Assembly (NCBI GenBank): GCA_964538515.1
Contig: CAZIEW010000006.1
Location: forward strand, 37,873 to 101,872
DNA: 64,000 bases
From: CALBZH01 sp964538515
GTDB lineage: Bacteria; Desulfobacterota; Syntrophobacteria; Syntrophobacterales; Syntrophobacteraceae
Direction of reading: 5' to 3'
A program made the translations under genes and the position numbers. This document shows positions 63,666 to 64,000 of the stretch, piece after piece; within the stretch, counting starts at the first letter, position 1; each line of letters starts with the position of its first letter. Under the pieces are notes generated by a model, which did no database searches, was not told where the DNA came from, and saw nothing but the letters and a program-made list of their open reading frames with translations.

Positions 63666-64000
63666 TCACAGCACTTCTTTCACTCTCCTGACGATGGCGC
63701 TCCAAGAAATCTTCTGAAAATCAAGGAGCTCCCGCGGATCACCGCTCACGGCCCGCTTTCTGAGCGCGAGCGGGTAGACACGAGCCCCTCAGCTACTTCC
63801 GCCATGCGGTCGGTTGAAACCGCATCGTAGGGGTAAAGCACGAAGCTGCCCCGGATCGCTCTGAACAGGGCAAGGTCCTCGAGCCCCCTCTGTGACGGGC
63901 CATCCGGACCGATCGACACTCCGGCATCGGCCCGAAAGCAACGAAGGCGTACCCCCAGTTTTACGCCTCCTTGTTTACTGGTAGTGCCGAAGGCCGGACT
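63666..64000 (-). pseudogene. tkt: Transketolase remnant with internal deletion (runs off the window)
   Basis: From the window edge the frame reads SPAFGTTSKQGG, then ADAGVSIGPDGPSQRGLEDL, ALFRAIRGSFVLYPYDAVST and DRMAEVAE, the pyrimidine-binding domain of transketolase, then runs into a stop at 63748-63746. In another frame, from about 63780 to the stop at 63666, the true C-terminus appears: SGDPRELLDFQKISWSAIVR and RVKEVL. Some 150 or more residues between are missing, so an internal out-of-frame deletion is inferred. The N-terminal part lies outside the window. Confidence 0.75.

Overview
The window is about 64 kb of GC-rich, gene-dense bacterial DNA from a draft assembly: two runs of exactly 100 N (18524-18623 and 42746-42845) mark scaffold joins of unknown true length. 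Gram-negative envelope genes (RND efflux pump with TolC-like outer-membrane protein, a beta-barrel protein ending in Phe, an MBOAT/SGNH acylation cluster), a complete Bat (aerotolerance) locus, a sigma-54 activator beside alcohol/aldehyde dehydrogenases, and a DUF362-ferredoxin protein suggest an anaerobic or microaerophilic Gram-negative bacterium, perhaps Desulfobacterota (former Deltaproteobacteria). This placement is an inference from gene content. No tRNA, rRNA, CRISPR array, transposase or integrase was recognised.

Layout. 1-4 kb: iron-type alcohol dehydrogenase and an acylating-type aldehyde dehydrogenase, divergent from a PAS/AAA+/Fis sigma-54 activator, then a dual-specificity-type phosphatase. 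4-16.7 kb: metal handling and secreted proteins: multicopper oxidase, a seven-bladed RCC1-like propeller, a protein of five carboxypeptidase-regulatory-like repeats, an EF-hand protein, a YHS-domain protein and a CusC-CusB-CusA copper/silver-type efflux operon. 16.8-21 kb: an unusual chaperone operon (small protein, GrpE, Hsp70, an unrecognised acidic protein, a J-like protein without HPD), interrupted by the first gap and divergent from an SbmA/ABCD-type ABC exporter. 23-28 kb: a large hybrid histidine kinase with HPt and an HD-GYP response regulator. 28.5-32.7 kb: FG-GAP repeat protein, TatA, an LtaS-like membrane sulfatase-fold enzyme and an AT-rich orphan membrane protein. 32.8-45.7 kb: PAS histidine kinase and the long locus moxR - DUF58 - lipoprotein - (gap) - htpG - batA - batB - batC - batD - batE. 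46.4-51.2 kb: an MBOAT acyltransferase followed by three paralogous SGNH (DUF459-type) proteins. 51-54 kb: DUF362-ferredoxin protein and an outer-membrane barrel.

54.4-61.8 kb holds a complete four-gene Wadjet (JetABCD, MukF/MukE/MukB plus TOPRIM protein) anti-plasmid condensin operon, with start/stop overlaps throughout. Between it and the window end lie a 130-bp element bounded by perfect 15-bp inverted repeats and a decaying pentose-phosphate operon: rpiB is intact, but transketolase has an internal deletion, and transaldolase carries two nonsense codons and a frameshift and is fused by a deletion to the C-terminal half of 6-phosphogluconate dehydrogenase.

Themes. The copper pump, multicopper oxidase and YHS protein probably act together in envelope copper handling. 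The Bat locus with HtpG, the second Hsp70/GrpE operon and the two-component proteins suggest envelope and redox stress adaptation. The Wadjet operon next to gene decay and repeat elements looks like an accessory insertion point. Wadjet itself is a described system; the least explained local assemblies are the GrpE-Hsp70-unknown-degenerate-J operon and the MBOAT plus triple-SGNH cluster.
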